Of a stretch of 64,000 nt of DNA, positions 35,101 to 47,177 are shown piece after piece. Both the position numbers and the translations under genes were made by a program. The notes beneath the pieces are model-generated. The model made no database searches, was not told the DNA's origin, and saw only the letters and a list, made by a program, of their open reading frames with translations. Where the stretch lies: contig NC_092607.1 of the NCBI RefSeq assembly GCF_047663525.1, forward strand, positions 4,621,001-4,685,000, in the 5' to 3' direction. Source of the stretch: Anas platyrhynchos. Taxonomy: Eukaryota > Chordata > Aves > Anseriformes > Anatidae. Every line of letters begins with the position of its first letter. Within the stretch, counting starts at the first letter, position 1.

Positions 35101-38100
35101 AGCTCAGTGAGCTGTTATAGGAGGTCGAAGCACACTACCTGGCAGTGTTTTGGAGCCGGGTTTTGGTGTCAGTCCTCGGGCCTGAATGATATCCACTTCT
35201 AGCTGCCCGTTTCGCTCTTGCAAGCCAATTTCCACATCCCCTAAACCAAAATGTCAGAACAGACAGAACACTTTCAAAACAATACGTTTGTGGGCTAATA
35301 AAATGTTAACAAACAATCTTTGTGTCATGCCCACTATGAGCTGTAAGGAACTGTAGGCCCTAAGTGCCTGATCTCCTCCTGCTTCACTCTGCAGAAGCTC
35401 TGCAGTGATTCAAACCCACATTTCCAAAAAGCAATCTCTAATTTCAGCCCTTTAACACGGCTTTGGTGACTCAGTCTCCTACTCCTCAGCGGCAGCTAGC
35501 CTCCATTCTCTCCCAAACTGGAACAGCCAGAGTTGCAGGCTGCTTGGGAAAATGCAATTATGGTATACGGTAAGAAAATCTGTACAGAGCCTGATGGGCC
35601 TTGGAGGGCAAACAGAAAGATGCACAGGACGCATTTTCAGGTTTTTAGCTGCGTTTTGCTTAGTCTGTGCCTTTCAGCTCTGGTGGAGGAAAGCATAAAG
35701 CTGGTGCTCCCCTGCTAACGCTGTACTAGCAGCAATCAGCAAAACCTCGCAGCCAAGCCTACTTGATTTAACGCAGAAACAGAGCGGAGGAGTGGCAGAG
35801 CAGCAGCTGCTGGACGCGTTATTAGGTGGCCGTAGGAGTGGTCTGTTCCAGATTCAATTTAAGCCATGTAAGATCTCTGTGTTCCTTACCCATCGAGGTG
35901 GTGGCCAAGGTCTGACGCCCAACAAATTGTGCAGGGCCCATGCTCCCCAGGAAGTCACTAAACTGCCCAGCAGATGCCAGATGGACTCCACTGAAATTCA
36001 AGCTGCAAAATAAATGGATTTTGGCAAGTGGTTAATTTGCATTTTAAAGCAACCCGGTAACTAAAGAGCCTGATTTAATATATCCTTGAAATGAATGGCA
36101 TCTGCAGAAGCCTTTTCCCCTGCAAAGCTCAGGGATTTCAAAGGCAGTTTTGTTACATGGGATCCATTTAAAATCCTTTTCCTTGCGGAGGAAAAAAAAA
36201 AAAAAAAAGGAAAAAAAGGAAAAGAAAGGCAATGATGGTTGCAGTCACCAGTCTGATACTTATCTCTAATGAATTGTCTACAAGGGCAAATCTCTGCCAT
36301 CCCAGACCCACGTGCAGCCTGTCACCTCTCCCAGGGAGCATCGCCATCTGAGCAGCTCCTTGGCGTGGTAGCTCTCCTTTCCCAACCTCCAGTTTTGGGA
36401 AGGAATTAACACAGCTAGAGAGGTAGCCAGAGGGGAGCTTAGAGGTGCTGACATCCATCCCCTAGGGACGGAATCCCCCATTTCTCTCAGACACACACAG
36501 CAACTCACCTATTTCTTGACCAGAGCCCTATTTCCTATCACTCAACACCGGAGTCACACCCTCTGGGTGGTTTTGACACCTGCTTCCACCACCAGCCCGT
36601 GGCCCAGCCGCTGAAACACAGCTCAGGAGGTTTGTGGGGTTACCCCCGCTGCAGCGCCGGGTTTGCGTGCTGCCCCCCGGGGAAGGTGCCGCGCAGGGCA
36701 GCCACACAACGTGCAGCCCCCGGCACTTCTCCAAAGGCCCCTGGAGGGGGGCATTCCCCACGCAGTGACACAGCTCGCTGCTTTGGGAATTAATTCCTTC
36801 GAAATGAACGGGCGAGGAGGGCCACATGTTCCCTCCAGCTTACCCTGGTGATGTGCACTGCGGGCTCACAAAGATCCACTGAATCCCCCCTGCAAGCCAG
36901 TTACATTTAAAAGACATTCAAAAAAAAAATCAACCTTTTTTTAACCCCATTCACCCAGAAGAGCGGTAATTTCAGGTTGAGGTTTCAGCTCTCATTAGCT
37001 GCTCGCAGCCCCGGTCTCAGCCTGCTGGGATATTTATTTACTCCCCCGAGGAAGGCAGCGCACAAAGCTCAGCATCTGCCCTCCAGCTCCTTACGAGCCA
37101 CCTTGTGCGGAAAGGAGGAGGGAGGAGGGCGCCTTGGCATCCTACAGACAGCCTTGGGATGGGCTCCGAGCAGGGCAGACTTCCCCGAAGCCTCCCTCGA
37201 CTCAGTGCTTCTTCACCCTGCATCCACGGCGCGCACCAACACCCCAGGTGGTACTCTGAGACACGACAGAAGCAGCAGGAGGTATAATTGGCACTAATTG
37301 CGGAGAATATTTAAGCCTGTTCTCAGTGTCACCAACTCCTCGCAAGCACAGGGTGCGTCCCCAGTGCCACCGTCCGTCCTGCAGGGACCCCATGGGTTCA
37401 GGGTCCCTGTCCCACTGCCCAGCTCTCCCCATCCCCAACAGGGCAGCCCCCAGGAGCAGCACCCCGAGCACAAGGCACAGAACAGAGATCCTGGACCTGT
37501 CATGCATGGGGACAGATGTGTGCACACGCAGGGCTGCTGAATCTGCAGGGACAGGGAAACACGACGGGGAAAACAGGGGAAGGGGGAGCGGGCAGGCTGT
37601 GTAAGGCCGGTTATTTGCCCATACAAGGAGGGAACGAGGGAGCTCTGCCGCACGGGAGACCAGCGAGGCTCCTTGAGCACAGTGAGCCGTCCACAGAGGG
37701 TCAAAAAAGGATGAAAAGTTGCTCTTGGAGAACCTAAAATAGTTCGAAAAACAGGAGATCCGACAGAGAAAGACATGATTCAGCAGGCGATGAAGGGACT
37801 CTCAGCCAGAAGGTAAATGTTTTCTTTATTCTCTTCAACTCGTGGAAGATAAATGGGCACAACTTCGGTCTCGCTCCTACCCCGGGGAGTACGTGACCTG
37901 AACGAGCGCGTAAATAACCAGCCGGTGAGACACCTTGCTCAGGGAAACGCTCACCGCCGTGCTCGGAGCAGATGCTCGGTCTCATTAACAAGACGCCCAG
38001 GGTTAGGGTAACAAAGGAGTCCAGCAGCAAAGCCTGGAGCTGCGGGAGCCCAAAGCGAGCTCAGCCTCGGGGCTCTGTGAGTTCCCCATCCCAAGGGCAG

Positions 38101-41100
38101 GGCTGCGAGGCAAACCTTGGCCAGTGACCGTGGTGGGGACACAGCTGGGAGAAGCCCACCCGCGGAAACCCCACTTACTGCTCACTGCAGGACAGCAAGG
38201 AGAAGCCTTTCTGCCCCCCGAGGACTCCAAATACTTCACCAAGTGCCCATGTGGGGCACAGATTCACACTGAAGGCTGATGCCAGTATTTGGCAGGATGG
38301 CACAGGGTCCTGCACACCGGCACACCCCTCCAAACCACCAAATTAGAGCACCTCTTAATGGCGCAGCAGATGCTGCAGCTCCATCAACCATGTTCCAGCA
38401 CCGAGGAAAACAGCAGGAGCACAAGAAAAGCGAGGTTAAAAAAATACAAAGCACCAGAGAGAACAAGAGCTGCTGGGCTGGAGGTGAGCAACGGAGACTG
38501 GAAGAGCTCGCAGCAAGACCAACGTCGCTGTTATCTCTGCTCAGACTCAGAAGTCGGAGGGTTGGGGACTACCTCGAAATGATGCGCACTTGTCAGAGCC
38601 ACTTGGAGCTACCCGGACACCAGGGCCATGCTGCAGGCACACGGCCTGGCTGCCCACCGCCACTGCTGAGGAGCAGCTGGGAGAAGCAAAGCTCCTGTGC
38701 TGCTTCCTAAGGTGAGGCTGACCTTCAGAGGGATGGCAAAAGCCCCTTTCAAACCCCGGGCCAAGGCAAGGACTCGAGCAGTCTGGCTACCAGCCTCAGT
38801 CAGGGGGTTTACCAGCACTCAGTATTGCATTAGACAATTAACGTTCCCTCAATTTGTTACGTTTGGCTGGGGAAGGAAGATACAGGGAATTAATTCTTGA
38901 ACAGATCATGCCATTAGCTGGTGGGACTGCCAGTTACGCTGCACAGAGGCTGGGCTTTTGCAGCCCTGCTTTAATAGGCATCAGAAACACCAGCTCTGCA
39001 TCAGGCTGCTGGGCTTTTAGTGATTCTTGGACATCTCTTTGGGTACGGCCAATAAACCTGGAATGGAAACAATTTCTGTCTGGAAAAATCATAAGCCATC
39101 TCCAAGAAAGCTCTTGCTTCTCCCTGGAGAGGAGAGGGGGGAGAGGAAAACACAACTGCAGACATTTAGCATGCATGGGAAGAGAAAACAGCAGGAACCA
39201 CTGAGCTGCACCGGCTAAATTTAGGGTGCTCAAACCCCGCTCGCTGAGCTCCGTGCACCAAGTGCTCAGCGAGGAGCTGGAGTGAGCAAGTGAGGGGGGC
39301 TGAGGACGGTGTGGGCTGGAGTTGTGGGACAGACCCTCCCCATACATTCAGCTGCTGTTTCTACAGCTGAAGCAGGGGGGAAGAGAGCTCCTCCAGCGCG
39401 GCCCTGGAGAGCGCTTGGGCACCCACCCAGTCTGTCCCAGCCCCGACCGCTTCCCCTGCTCGCTGCTGGGGTGGACACGGTGCCCCCTCAGCATCCCCGG
39501 GACAGGACCGTCACCCCCCTCGCACGAGGAGCTTCTGGCCCCGACAGGCCTTTCACATTTCTGTTCCACCACCCAGAAGAGAGAGCACAGGACTCTTTTG
39601 GTCCCATCACTTAAAGCACGCCCCGGCACACCGCACCCTTCCTTCTCCCGAAACGCTCCACCTTACGGGCAGAAAATGCTACTGTAACCTGGTTATCACC
39701 GATAAAGGATGTCTTTTCTATTTCAGTGTAAAGAGAAGTGCTAAAAATAGCTTGCAGGAATAAAGAGGGAGCATTTTGCAGCTGACTTGCAAATAGCAAC
39801 TGTCATAGCATGGCCCTGGGGAGCGAGGCTGCTGCTACAGAACCGAACAGCACCGAGAATGATGAACAGGTGACACGTGTCAGCCTGCTGGGGAAGGGCA
39901 CAAATCCTCCACCCAGAGAGCACAGCCCAGCCTTTTGGGCAGGAAAGAAATTAATTGTCTCTTCTTTGGCCCCCTGCTTTCGCTAGCCATGATTCATGGG
40001 CTCTGCTCTGCCCCAGCTGAATGAGGATGGTTTTAATGAAGTTAAAGATTAGCGGGTTTGCGGTGGGATTGCTTTTAAGTAAATGCGATTCTGTTACTGA
40101 CCTGAAGGCACAGGGAGGAAAAGGACACCTCCAGGCTGTCAAGGACAAGCACAGGACCAGGTGCTCGAGCACCTGCAGGAGGTGAGAGGCAAACCGGAGG
40201 CAGCAGCATAACAGAGCTCAGGATGTGGTTGATCCTGGGGTCTCTGTGCCAACCAACGCTGTCTCTGCCAAGCAGCATCAGCAAAAAGAATGCAGTAACG
40301 TTAATTTTGTTTGCACAGGTATCAGCTGCACCCCCAAGGCTCAGAACCAGCTGCAAAACCCAATTCAGATGGATGGATAAGAGCCATTTGCAAAGACCAA
40401 GCCAGGAACATGAGCCAGCTACTGTGGGTGCCTCCACGCCACGCTGACGGCGTCACAGCACCTGCAGCACGGACACACCTCGGGACCGCAGGGGACAATC
40501 GCTGTCCTTGCAGTCGCTGGGACACCCACGAGAGGGAGACAAGATCCCACAGCACCGCCTGCAAGGCTCCAGCTGGAAGGCAGAGCTGGGAGCCCAGCCC
40601 TGCCCGCTCCAGGCAGCCGCAAGCAGAGCCCACCTGCAGCCCCTGCCAAACGCACGCCCAGCTCTCATTCCCGACCTCATGAAAAAGGTGACTGCACGAA
40701 GAGTTTGTCTCTTTTGCGACACGTGTATGTGTAAAACAAAATTGTGTGTTCACAGAATATTAAGAATTGTGTGTTCAGGCTGGAGCTGAAATTGCCTAGC
40801 TGTTTTTTTTTCTGCGCATTTTTACCAGCAGTGAGAATTCCCATTATTCAGGAAATCTGCACAGCAGTCTCTGAAGACTGCACTCCTGTGATGCACGCTG
40901 CAGGTCGGGGCACATGAAATCTGTCCTCTTCAGTGTAATTGAGGAGTGGCTGAAGGGCTCTCTGCCAGCTGCTTGCTCCTCTGCTCCTCGGAGGTGGCAG
41001 CATTGCCCGGGCTGCACTCACAACTCACGTGGAGATATCCCGCAGTCGGTTCCCTCACAGCACGGCTGCTCTCCTTCACGTCCATTCCGACGGAGAACCA

Positions 41101-44100
41101 GCTGTAAGTTTGCTTGTAAACCAATCAGGATTTGACTGACTAGAAGGACAGTGCTCGTTTCAATAGAAAGCAGTACAAGGAGGGCTCGGAGCACCCGTGC
41201 CGATTCCTCTCCTCCTGCATCCGTGGCTGTGCTCAGCCTCCGGCTCCCCCCCGCCCCTTGTTCGCTGCACATCAGCATGCACGGCGTGCATCTGCACGGA
41301 CACGTGCAGGGAAAACGTATCATTAATTTCTACCCTTGTCCATGTGGAGTTTGTCTGACCTCTTTTCTAGATCTATTTTTAAATCGCTTCTGGGATGCTG
41401 CATGCCAGGTACCACCGTTATTCTGCTGCACAGGGCTGCACCGTCAGCTTGCCAGGACGTCGCAGCACTCGTATGAAATAGGATAGGAAACACCTGCACA
41501 GGTCACCCCGTCCACTGCCAGGCCTCGAGACAGAGCAGCTTCATGCACATCATTCATGAACCTCTTCCAAAAATCACCCCCCAGACAATCTTTTTCCTTC
41601 CCCATCTCTTCCCAGGCAGCCCTCAACACCATTTTTTGAGCTGTCAGTTGGAAGCACAAGCCAGCCTGTTTCCTTTCCTTTGCCCTCGATACAACACTTT
41701 GCGATTCTCTCCTCCAAGACCTTGGGACTGCCCTCAGTTGCCCCAGCCTGTGACAGCCACGTACCGGCTGCTGTGTGCACACCACAGGAAGGCAGAGCGA
41801 GGCGTTGAGCCCACACAACCGCCTGTTTGCCATCAGCTCGAGCCTTTAGAAGTGATCCGCTCCTAAAAGGGGAGCTCCTTCCACCGCCTCTAGTACATAC
41901 GTGGAATTTTTTGGGGCATTTCTGGGGTTCAGAGAGCACTGATCTCTTCCTGTAAATATTTTCTAAAAGACTTGTTCTCATCCTCTTGGTGCACAAAGGG
42001 GTAATTAATAGCAGGTTACCTGAACACAGCCATGCAACCAAACATGCAGCAGTGGCTTGAGCTGCGTGGCCGAATTAAGCCATTTGCTATATATCCAGCA
42101 GGTGGAAGTTGTTCTGCCTTTAAAAACTGGGCCAGCAAGACGCACTTCATCCAGAAGAACAGGGAAAAAAGTCTCCTCTGAGAATGATAATGTATTCAAT
42201 AGTTATTTTATCTGAGCAGAAAGAAGAAGACATCAGAAGTCCAATTTCAGAGAGCAGGAGCGCGCTGCCTCACAATCGCTCTCATCCATATTGGATGTTC
42301 AGCTCTTTTAAATTGCATCTAACACACACAAAAGCGAAGTCACTATCTATCAGCTGTGGAGGAAGGCACAACTGGTTAGTTTAACATTCATTGCCCCTAC
42401 CTTTAAAATATTTACAGCGCGTATCAGGCATTATTAATGCACGGTACATCTGAGTGTAGCGTCCTGGGACTGGGCACACAGCCCCGTGCCTTGTCCAAGT
42501 GGATGTGAGTGCTGCAGGAGCCTCCACGTTGGCAGTGAGAGGCTTTTGTGAACACCTGTCCCCGCAGCACCTAAAATGAAGAGAACAGCACCAACTGCAC
42601 ATCTCCTCCCAGGCAGGCAGCGTTCCTGTCTCTGCCTCCCAACAAGCTCCGCTCCCTCTTGGCCACTCCGCTTTCTGCAGCATTTTTAGCACCGTGACGT
42701 GCTGTCTTATGTGCTGTAACACCCTGTACTCCCTTTGTGTATGGATCCTTCTGCTGCATGAGTTCTGCCACCTAAGCTGTGCTATAAAAAATAGGCAGGG
42801 AATTATGTACAAAGACCTCCCCCATTCCCCACCTCGCCAGGCAAGCTCCGGTTTTACAGACCACAACTTCTCAGGCACACTGAATAAAAGATCCCTGCCG
42901 TCAGGGAGCAATTTTGCCTGCTCCTCAAGAGGTTCCTGCAGGTGGGATTCACTGCAGTCAGTCTTGGAAGTACAGCTTTCAAGGCTGCGACCTCTCCAAG
43001 CCACGCTGGTCAAGCTTAACAGCACAGGAAGGTGTGCTGGTGGTGAAGAGGCCGATGAATTTCTCGGTGTGCTACAGGAACAATTCTCCGTGCCTTCCCT
43101 GGTTTCCATCGAGACCTCTGGGCCTTGATTTCTTGCAGCCTGAGCTGTATTAACACCACTTTTTTTTTTTTCTTTTAAAAGACTCAGATAAAAGGAGAGC
43201 CCTAGAGGTGATTTGTCATAAAGGAGCCTGGAAGTCCCTTGGCTGCGGATGTTGAAGAAGAGGCACTCACCGAACAGCTCCAGTACGAGCCTTTTGGATG
43301 GTCCTTGCCGGACAGGCAGGCTCATCTCAGAAATTGCACGAACACATCTCTAAGTGTTTGCTAGTCATCACCTGCTGCGCTTTTCTAAGGTAAACATCAC
43401 CTGAGCTCTCTGTGACCATCATCTCAGCAGCAGCCAGCAAGAACAAAAAATCCGACAAGTGCCACACATTAGGGACTGGGGCCGCTAGCAGGCTGTTGTT
43501 CCAGGTCCCTTTTTGCCTTTCTGCTCCATTTTCAATAAGAAAAGTGCTTGGCAGGAGTAAGGCACGCCTAAGTCCAGACTCTGTCACTTGCTGAATGTCG
43601 CACATGGTTTCGTGCAGCTGCATCAAAACGCAGCCAAAACAAGAGGTAGGCTGTGGGAGCCAGGACGGAGCAGGAGCCCTGCTGCATCCCAAGGGTTTAT
43701 TTGGGAGTTCCTCCTCTGTGCTCAGTGTTACCGCTGGGTAATCTTGGTGTTGTCCTGAGAGTTGCTATACTGGGTAGCTGTCCTCTCAGGCAGGCTGCCA
43801 CATATGTTCCCAGAAGAAAATACTGCTGTAGGGATTTGTAACCAGAACCAGGTTGGGCTGGGTGAATTACGAATGGAAACACCTCTGTGTGGGATTTATG
43901 GGGGATGAAGAAAATCAGACCCTGAGGTGGAAGATCAGCCCGTAATAGGAAACAAGTCCTAGAAAGTGTTTAAAAAGCAGTCCAAGAACCAGTTTGTTGT
44001 GCAGAACAACCTAGAAGACGCAGTGAGGGCTTGACAGATGGTGTCCCTGGTGCTTCCTCCCCGCAGCACCCAACCAAGCCTGGCAGAGCACCCAGATGCA

Positions 44101-47100
44101 TGAGGCTTGGCACCTGCACGCGGGGTGAGAGAGCTGGTGAGAGAAACCTACAGGTCTGAATGGCTGAACGCAGTTTTGTTTAAAATAAATACCACCTTCC
44201 TCTTCTATAAGGGCACACGGTGAGTTTTATTACATTAATTTCCTATACTGGTGCACAACCACCGTGCAGTACAAAAGCTGCATAATACGGCTGGGAAAAA
44301 AATGAAATGGGGCAGTGTGAGACATTGTCAGCACTCACTGACACGTTGTAGGAGTTTAAATTCTGGGAGAGTCATCTTTCAGACCCGCTAATCTTCCGTA
44401 TACTCCAGCCTTTGGGTAAGACCCTGAAATGAGTATTTTCTTGAAGGAGGGCCTAGGGGATCTGAGAAGTACATCCCTGTATAATAAGCCTTCCATAAAA
44501 TGATCCAGATTTCAGGCACTCTGGTGCTCACACTATAAGCAGAGCTGCTCAGAATCATGCAATCCATAAAAGTCTTCGATTGTGGTTCTTTACACTTGAG
44601 CTGAGCAGCTGTAGGCAGCTCCTTGCAGGAAACACGACAGCAGTCCATCAGCATCACTTTTCAAGAGCGTGTTTGTATGAGAGCAGGTATTTAAGGCCTT
44701 CTGCAGCAAAATTTGACATAAATGTTTGATCGCTTCAGTGTGCCACCTTTGGAAGTTGTCCTTTTAGCCCTTAAACTGAAGAGGATTATGAAACTATACC
44801 GAACTTTGGAACCAAGCCCTTTGGGAAGACGATGTTTTAAATCCATTTTCTTTCCACATCCACATACCAAAGAGGTGCACGGGCAGGAAGAAGTAGGGTA
44901 ACCTCGTGCTGCTGAGAACCAGGTTTTTGACAGACACTGCCAACAAATGTCTCTGACCGAGGACTATCTGCACCAGTCAGAAAGCCAGCATTAAAAAGAA
45001 AATAAACTTGCCACAGTTAATGGAGTCATCCGAATCCTCATTTTGCCTCCTTGGGAACACAGCTACAGCAAACAAGAGAAACCAACAGAAATCTGATTTA
45101 GCTGAATAAATTTCTGCCCCTTGAGGCTATTCCCCCAATACTTCCTTTCTTCGCAATGGGAAAAGAAAGCAGAGAAACTCTCCTGCCACCATGTTTCAAG
45201 AGAATAGAGCCCTCTTTGCTCTTTGTAGTCTCGGCCCCGTTTGCTTATCGCTGGTGGTTCAGGCAGATAACTGCAATTCCCGCGGGCTCTCCAGAGAGCC
45301 CAATTATCCCACCTAGGAACAAAGAGTCCAGGAACCACTTATCACACACTCCAGAGAAGTGGGAGCAGAAACTGTCCCATCCCTGGCAGAGGGACTGGTG
45401 AGGACGTTCTGGCCACGTCTGAGGCTTGAATACCAACCATTAGGCTTGTTCTAATAAAGACATCTGGACTGCAAGACAGGATTTTGACTTCTTTGTTGCA
45501 CTGGTAGCTACACGCAGCTTGTCCTCAGGGTAAAACAGCACTCGTCCGGGTGCAATATTTTATTGGCAGAAATATTCCCTCTCCAGGAAAGACCAATCCA
45601 AGCAGCCAGCGTGTGCAAGGACAGGACACAGAGAATGACACCCCCTTCCCAGGAGGATAAGCTATGTAAATATAAAAAGAAAAATATTCTGCTCTGCACA
45701 AAAGCAGATTCTTGCCCTGCATTGCCAAGGGACTGAACTTAATCACTAATCCTCCGAATCTCGTAGCAGAGGCAGAACTCCAAGCCACAGGACTGTGGTG
45801 GTGTAGAAGGAATATTTCCCCGGAGACAAGGGCTCACGGAAGAGATAAGGTTCATCACAGCTCCGGAGTGACAAGATTGCTATCGCAGCCTGTGCCTCAT
45901 TACTATTTCCAACCTTCAACACAGATCTATGATGCCTTTCCAGGATTAGCCTACTTCCAAAGCTAAAGAAAGTAGCTCTTAATTTACAGCCCGTTACTTA
46001 TTTAACACCAGAATTGCATTAATTATTTGAGGGAGCCTTTGGACTACCCTGTAATTTTAGCAGCACGGTGTTCTTGGAATACCACACGGGGCTAGGGAGA
46101 GTGCGCAGCGAGAAGCCGAGTGTGGTACATAAGCAGGACTCGTTTTAGGTACACAAACATTTCGGTCTCACACCTACAAGCATGGAATTTGATTATATAT
46201 ATATTGACTGCCCCTTTTTAAATACTGTTTTGTTTTCTTGTGTTTTTAATTTTTTTAGCCTCTTCAGAGATCCCATGAATGGCCATCTTAATAAAATTAC
46301 GATAATCTCCATCTATAGCTTCAAACAATGGAAACAGAGAAAAGAGAATTGAAGACAAGTCAGTCCTTGAAGTTATGGACAATGGATCCACTGCTTTGCA
46401 TTCAGTTATAGGGCCTAAATGCAATAGGAGGTGTTATGACCTTTCTTGGGGTCAAAAAACAGTTCTAAAATACATTTTTTTAGGACACTAACTCAGATGA
46501 AACAGAAAAGAAAGTTCGTTAACAAAACTTCTAACTACAGTTTCTAAATAAGTATTTTTAACTAGTGTTTCTAAATATGTACTTTGATATCAGAATAATT
46601 ATTTCGCTACTCGCATCATTTTTATCACCTTTGCACGTTTTTTTTTTTAGATATTTTTTGTTTCCCAAAGCAAAAGGCTCTTTTGAAACAGGGGAGACAG
46701 CCATTGTGCAACATTAAAGACTGCCGGCTTATAATTTATTACCTGTAATGGGCCTCAGCTATTCACCCTGAATTATTCTTCTAAAAGCAAAGCTGTTAAA
46801 AGTAATGGGTATCTGCTTCAGCTCAGAATAATGAGGACACTAAAAAAGTATATAAACAGCTAAAGGATGTGCCAGCTATGCAGGCAGAGAGACCTGCTGT
46901 AATTGAATGGGCAGTACACCTGCAGCTGCGATGAGTCTGACAAAGACATCGTCTATCACACTGGAGGAAAATTAATAGGTGTAAGAAGAACTGAGCATCC
47001 CACAAGCGATTACCCAGATGCTTTCAGTGACTTACTTTCCCTCGGACCCGTAGCTGTTCATGCTGTCCTCGATGGACTCGTGGCTGGCTTGACGGACGGT

Positions 47101-47177
47101 CCGGCTGGGCATTTCGACAGCCAGCCCCGTTTCTGTGCTCCTCTGGATGGCTCCCTTGAGTCTCCGACCATCCCCAT
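31914..47177 (-). CDS. RIMS4: RIMS4 (RIM4-gamma) C2-domain active-zone protein, exons 2-6, 5' partial
   Basis: RIMS4 is a short gamma-RIM of presynaptic and dendritic sites that carries only the C2B domain and helps organise vesicle release and neurite shape. Five minus-strand exons (47036-47177, 35890-36002, 35139-35240, 34728-34867, 31914-32132) join in frame to give 238 residues; the human protein is about 269, so only the first exon (about 32 residues) is missing. Order: linker GDGRRLKGAIQRSTETG, SHESIEDSMNSYGSEG, FSDFLGSMGPAQFVGRQTLA, then the C2 domain from GDVEIGLQERNGQLEV through KKKTKVARKSLDPLYNQ and VIVWGNYGRMERK to GWYKLFP, ending SSQLSLESTVGPCCDRS. RIM C2B domains lack the calcium-binding aspartates, and none are evident here. 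Exon 1 was searched for in 47.2-64 kb and not found, so intron 1 exceeds 16.8 kb. Confidence 0.95.
32269..32313. repeat. Tandem duplication of a 23-base unit
   Basis: GGGAAGAGCAGAAAGTTTTA is followed directly by a copy that differs by G to A at one position. It is a recent local duplication in RIMS4 intron 5. Confidence 0.75.
33350..33389. repeat. Inverted repeat, 12-base-pair perfect stem with 16-base loop
   Basis: GCTGCAAAGAGG at 33350-33361 is the exact reverse complement of CCTCTTTGCAGC at 33378-33389. Transcribed within RIMS4 intron 5 it would fold into a short hairpin. The stem is shorter than a usual microRNA precursor. Confidence 0.6.
34487..34528. repeat. Direct repeat GAACCTTTTCCTGG, 28 bases apart
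   Basis: Two exact 14-base copies, at 34487-34500 and 34515-34528, in RIMS4 intron 5. Function unknown. Confidence 0.6.
34728..34867 (-). CDS. RIMS4: RIMS4 exon 5: core of the C2 domain
   Basis: A 140-base exon between a T-rich acceptor (eight T then CAG) and donor GTAAGA. It encodes AYIKAYLLENGVCIAKKKTK, VARKSLDPLYNQVLLF and PESPQGKVLQ. The polybasic KKKTKVARK stretch is the conserved lipid/partner-binding strand of RIM C2B domains. Confidence 0.95.
35139..35240 (-). CDS. RIMS4: RIMS4 exon 4: start of the C2 domain
   Basis: A 102-base exon: two bases, 33 codons and one base. It encodes DVEIGLQERNGQLEVDIIQA then RGLTPKPGSKTLP, the first beta strands of C2B. The acceptor is GGTTTAG and the donor GTAGTG, a weaker donor than its neighbours. 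Confidence 0.93.
35241..35889 (-). other. RIMS4: RIMS4 intron 3
   Basis: A 649-base intron, donor GTAAGG at the exon 3 end. Nothing recognisable inside. Confidence 0.85.
35890..36002 (-). CDS. RIMS4: RIMS4 exon 3
   Basis: A 113-base exon: one base completing N, 37 codons, and one base. The acceptor is TTTTGCAG. It encodes LNFSGVHLASAGQ, then FSDFLGSMGPAQFVGRQTLA. A second GGGCAG inside could mimic an acceptor before FSDF, but only the upstream one keeps frame with exon 2. The first 13 residues differ from the human LNYGGVCLASDAQ while the rest is nearly invariant. Confidence 0.92.
36003..47035 (-). other. RIMS4: RIMS4 intron 2
   Basis: An 11-kb intron, donor GTAAGT. It contains a purine tract at 36187-36229 and a 314-codon open frame on the minus strand at 42381-43325 with no recognised similarity. 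No exon, RNA gene or transposon was recognised elsewhere. Confidence 0.8.
36187..36229. repeat. Purine tract with 17-base A run
   Basis: Forty-three consecutive purines on the plus strand, so a pyrimidine tract on the RIMS4 transcript about 185-227 bases before exon 3. It is a simple-sequence tract. Confidence 0.7.
47036..47177 (-). CDS. RIMS4: RIMS4 exon 2: N-terminal linker
   Basis: A 142-base exon: two bases, 46 codons and two bases, with acceptor TTGTTCCTAG and donor GTAAGT. It encodes GDGRRLKGAIQRSTETGLAV, EMPSRTVRQASHESIEDSMN and SYGSEG. This serine-rich linker is specific to RIMS3/RIMS4, and the sequence matches RIMS4. Confidence 0.95.

Noticed and set aside
35890-35962. RIMS4 exon 3 starting at the internal GGGCAG acceptor
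   Set aside because: It would not keep the reading frame with exon 2, whereas the acceptor ending at 36003 does and adds the conserved LNxxGVxLAS residues.
37980-38010. Telomere-like GGTTAGGGT
   Set aside because: A single copy only; no array.
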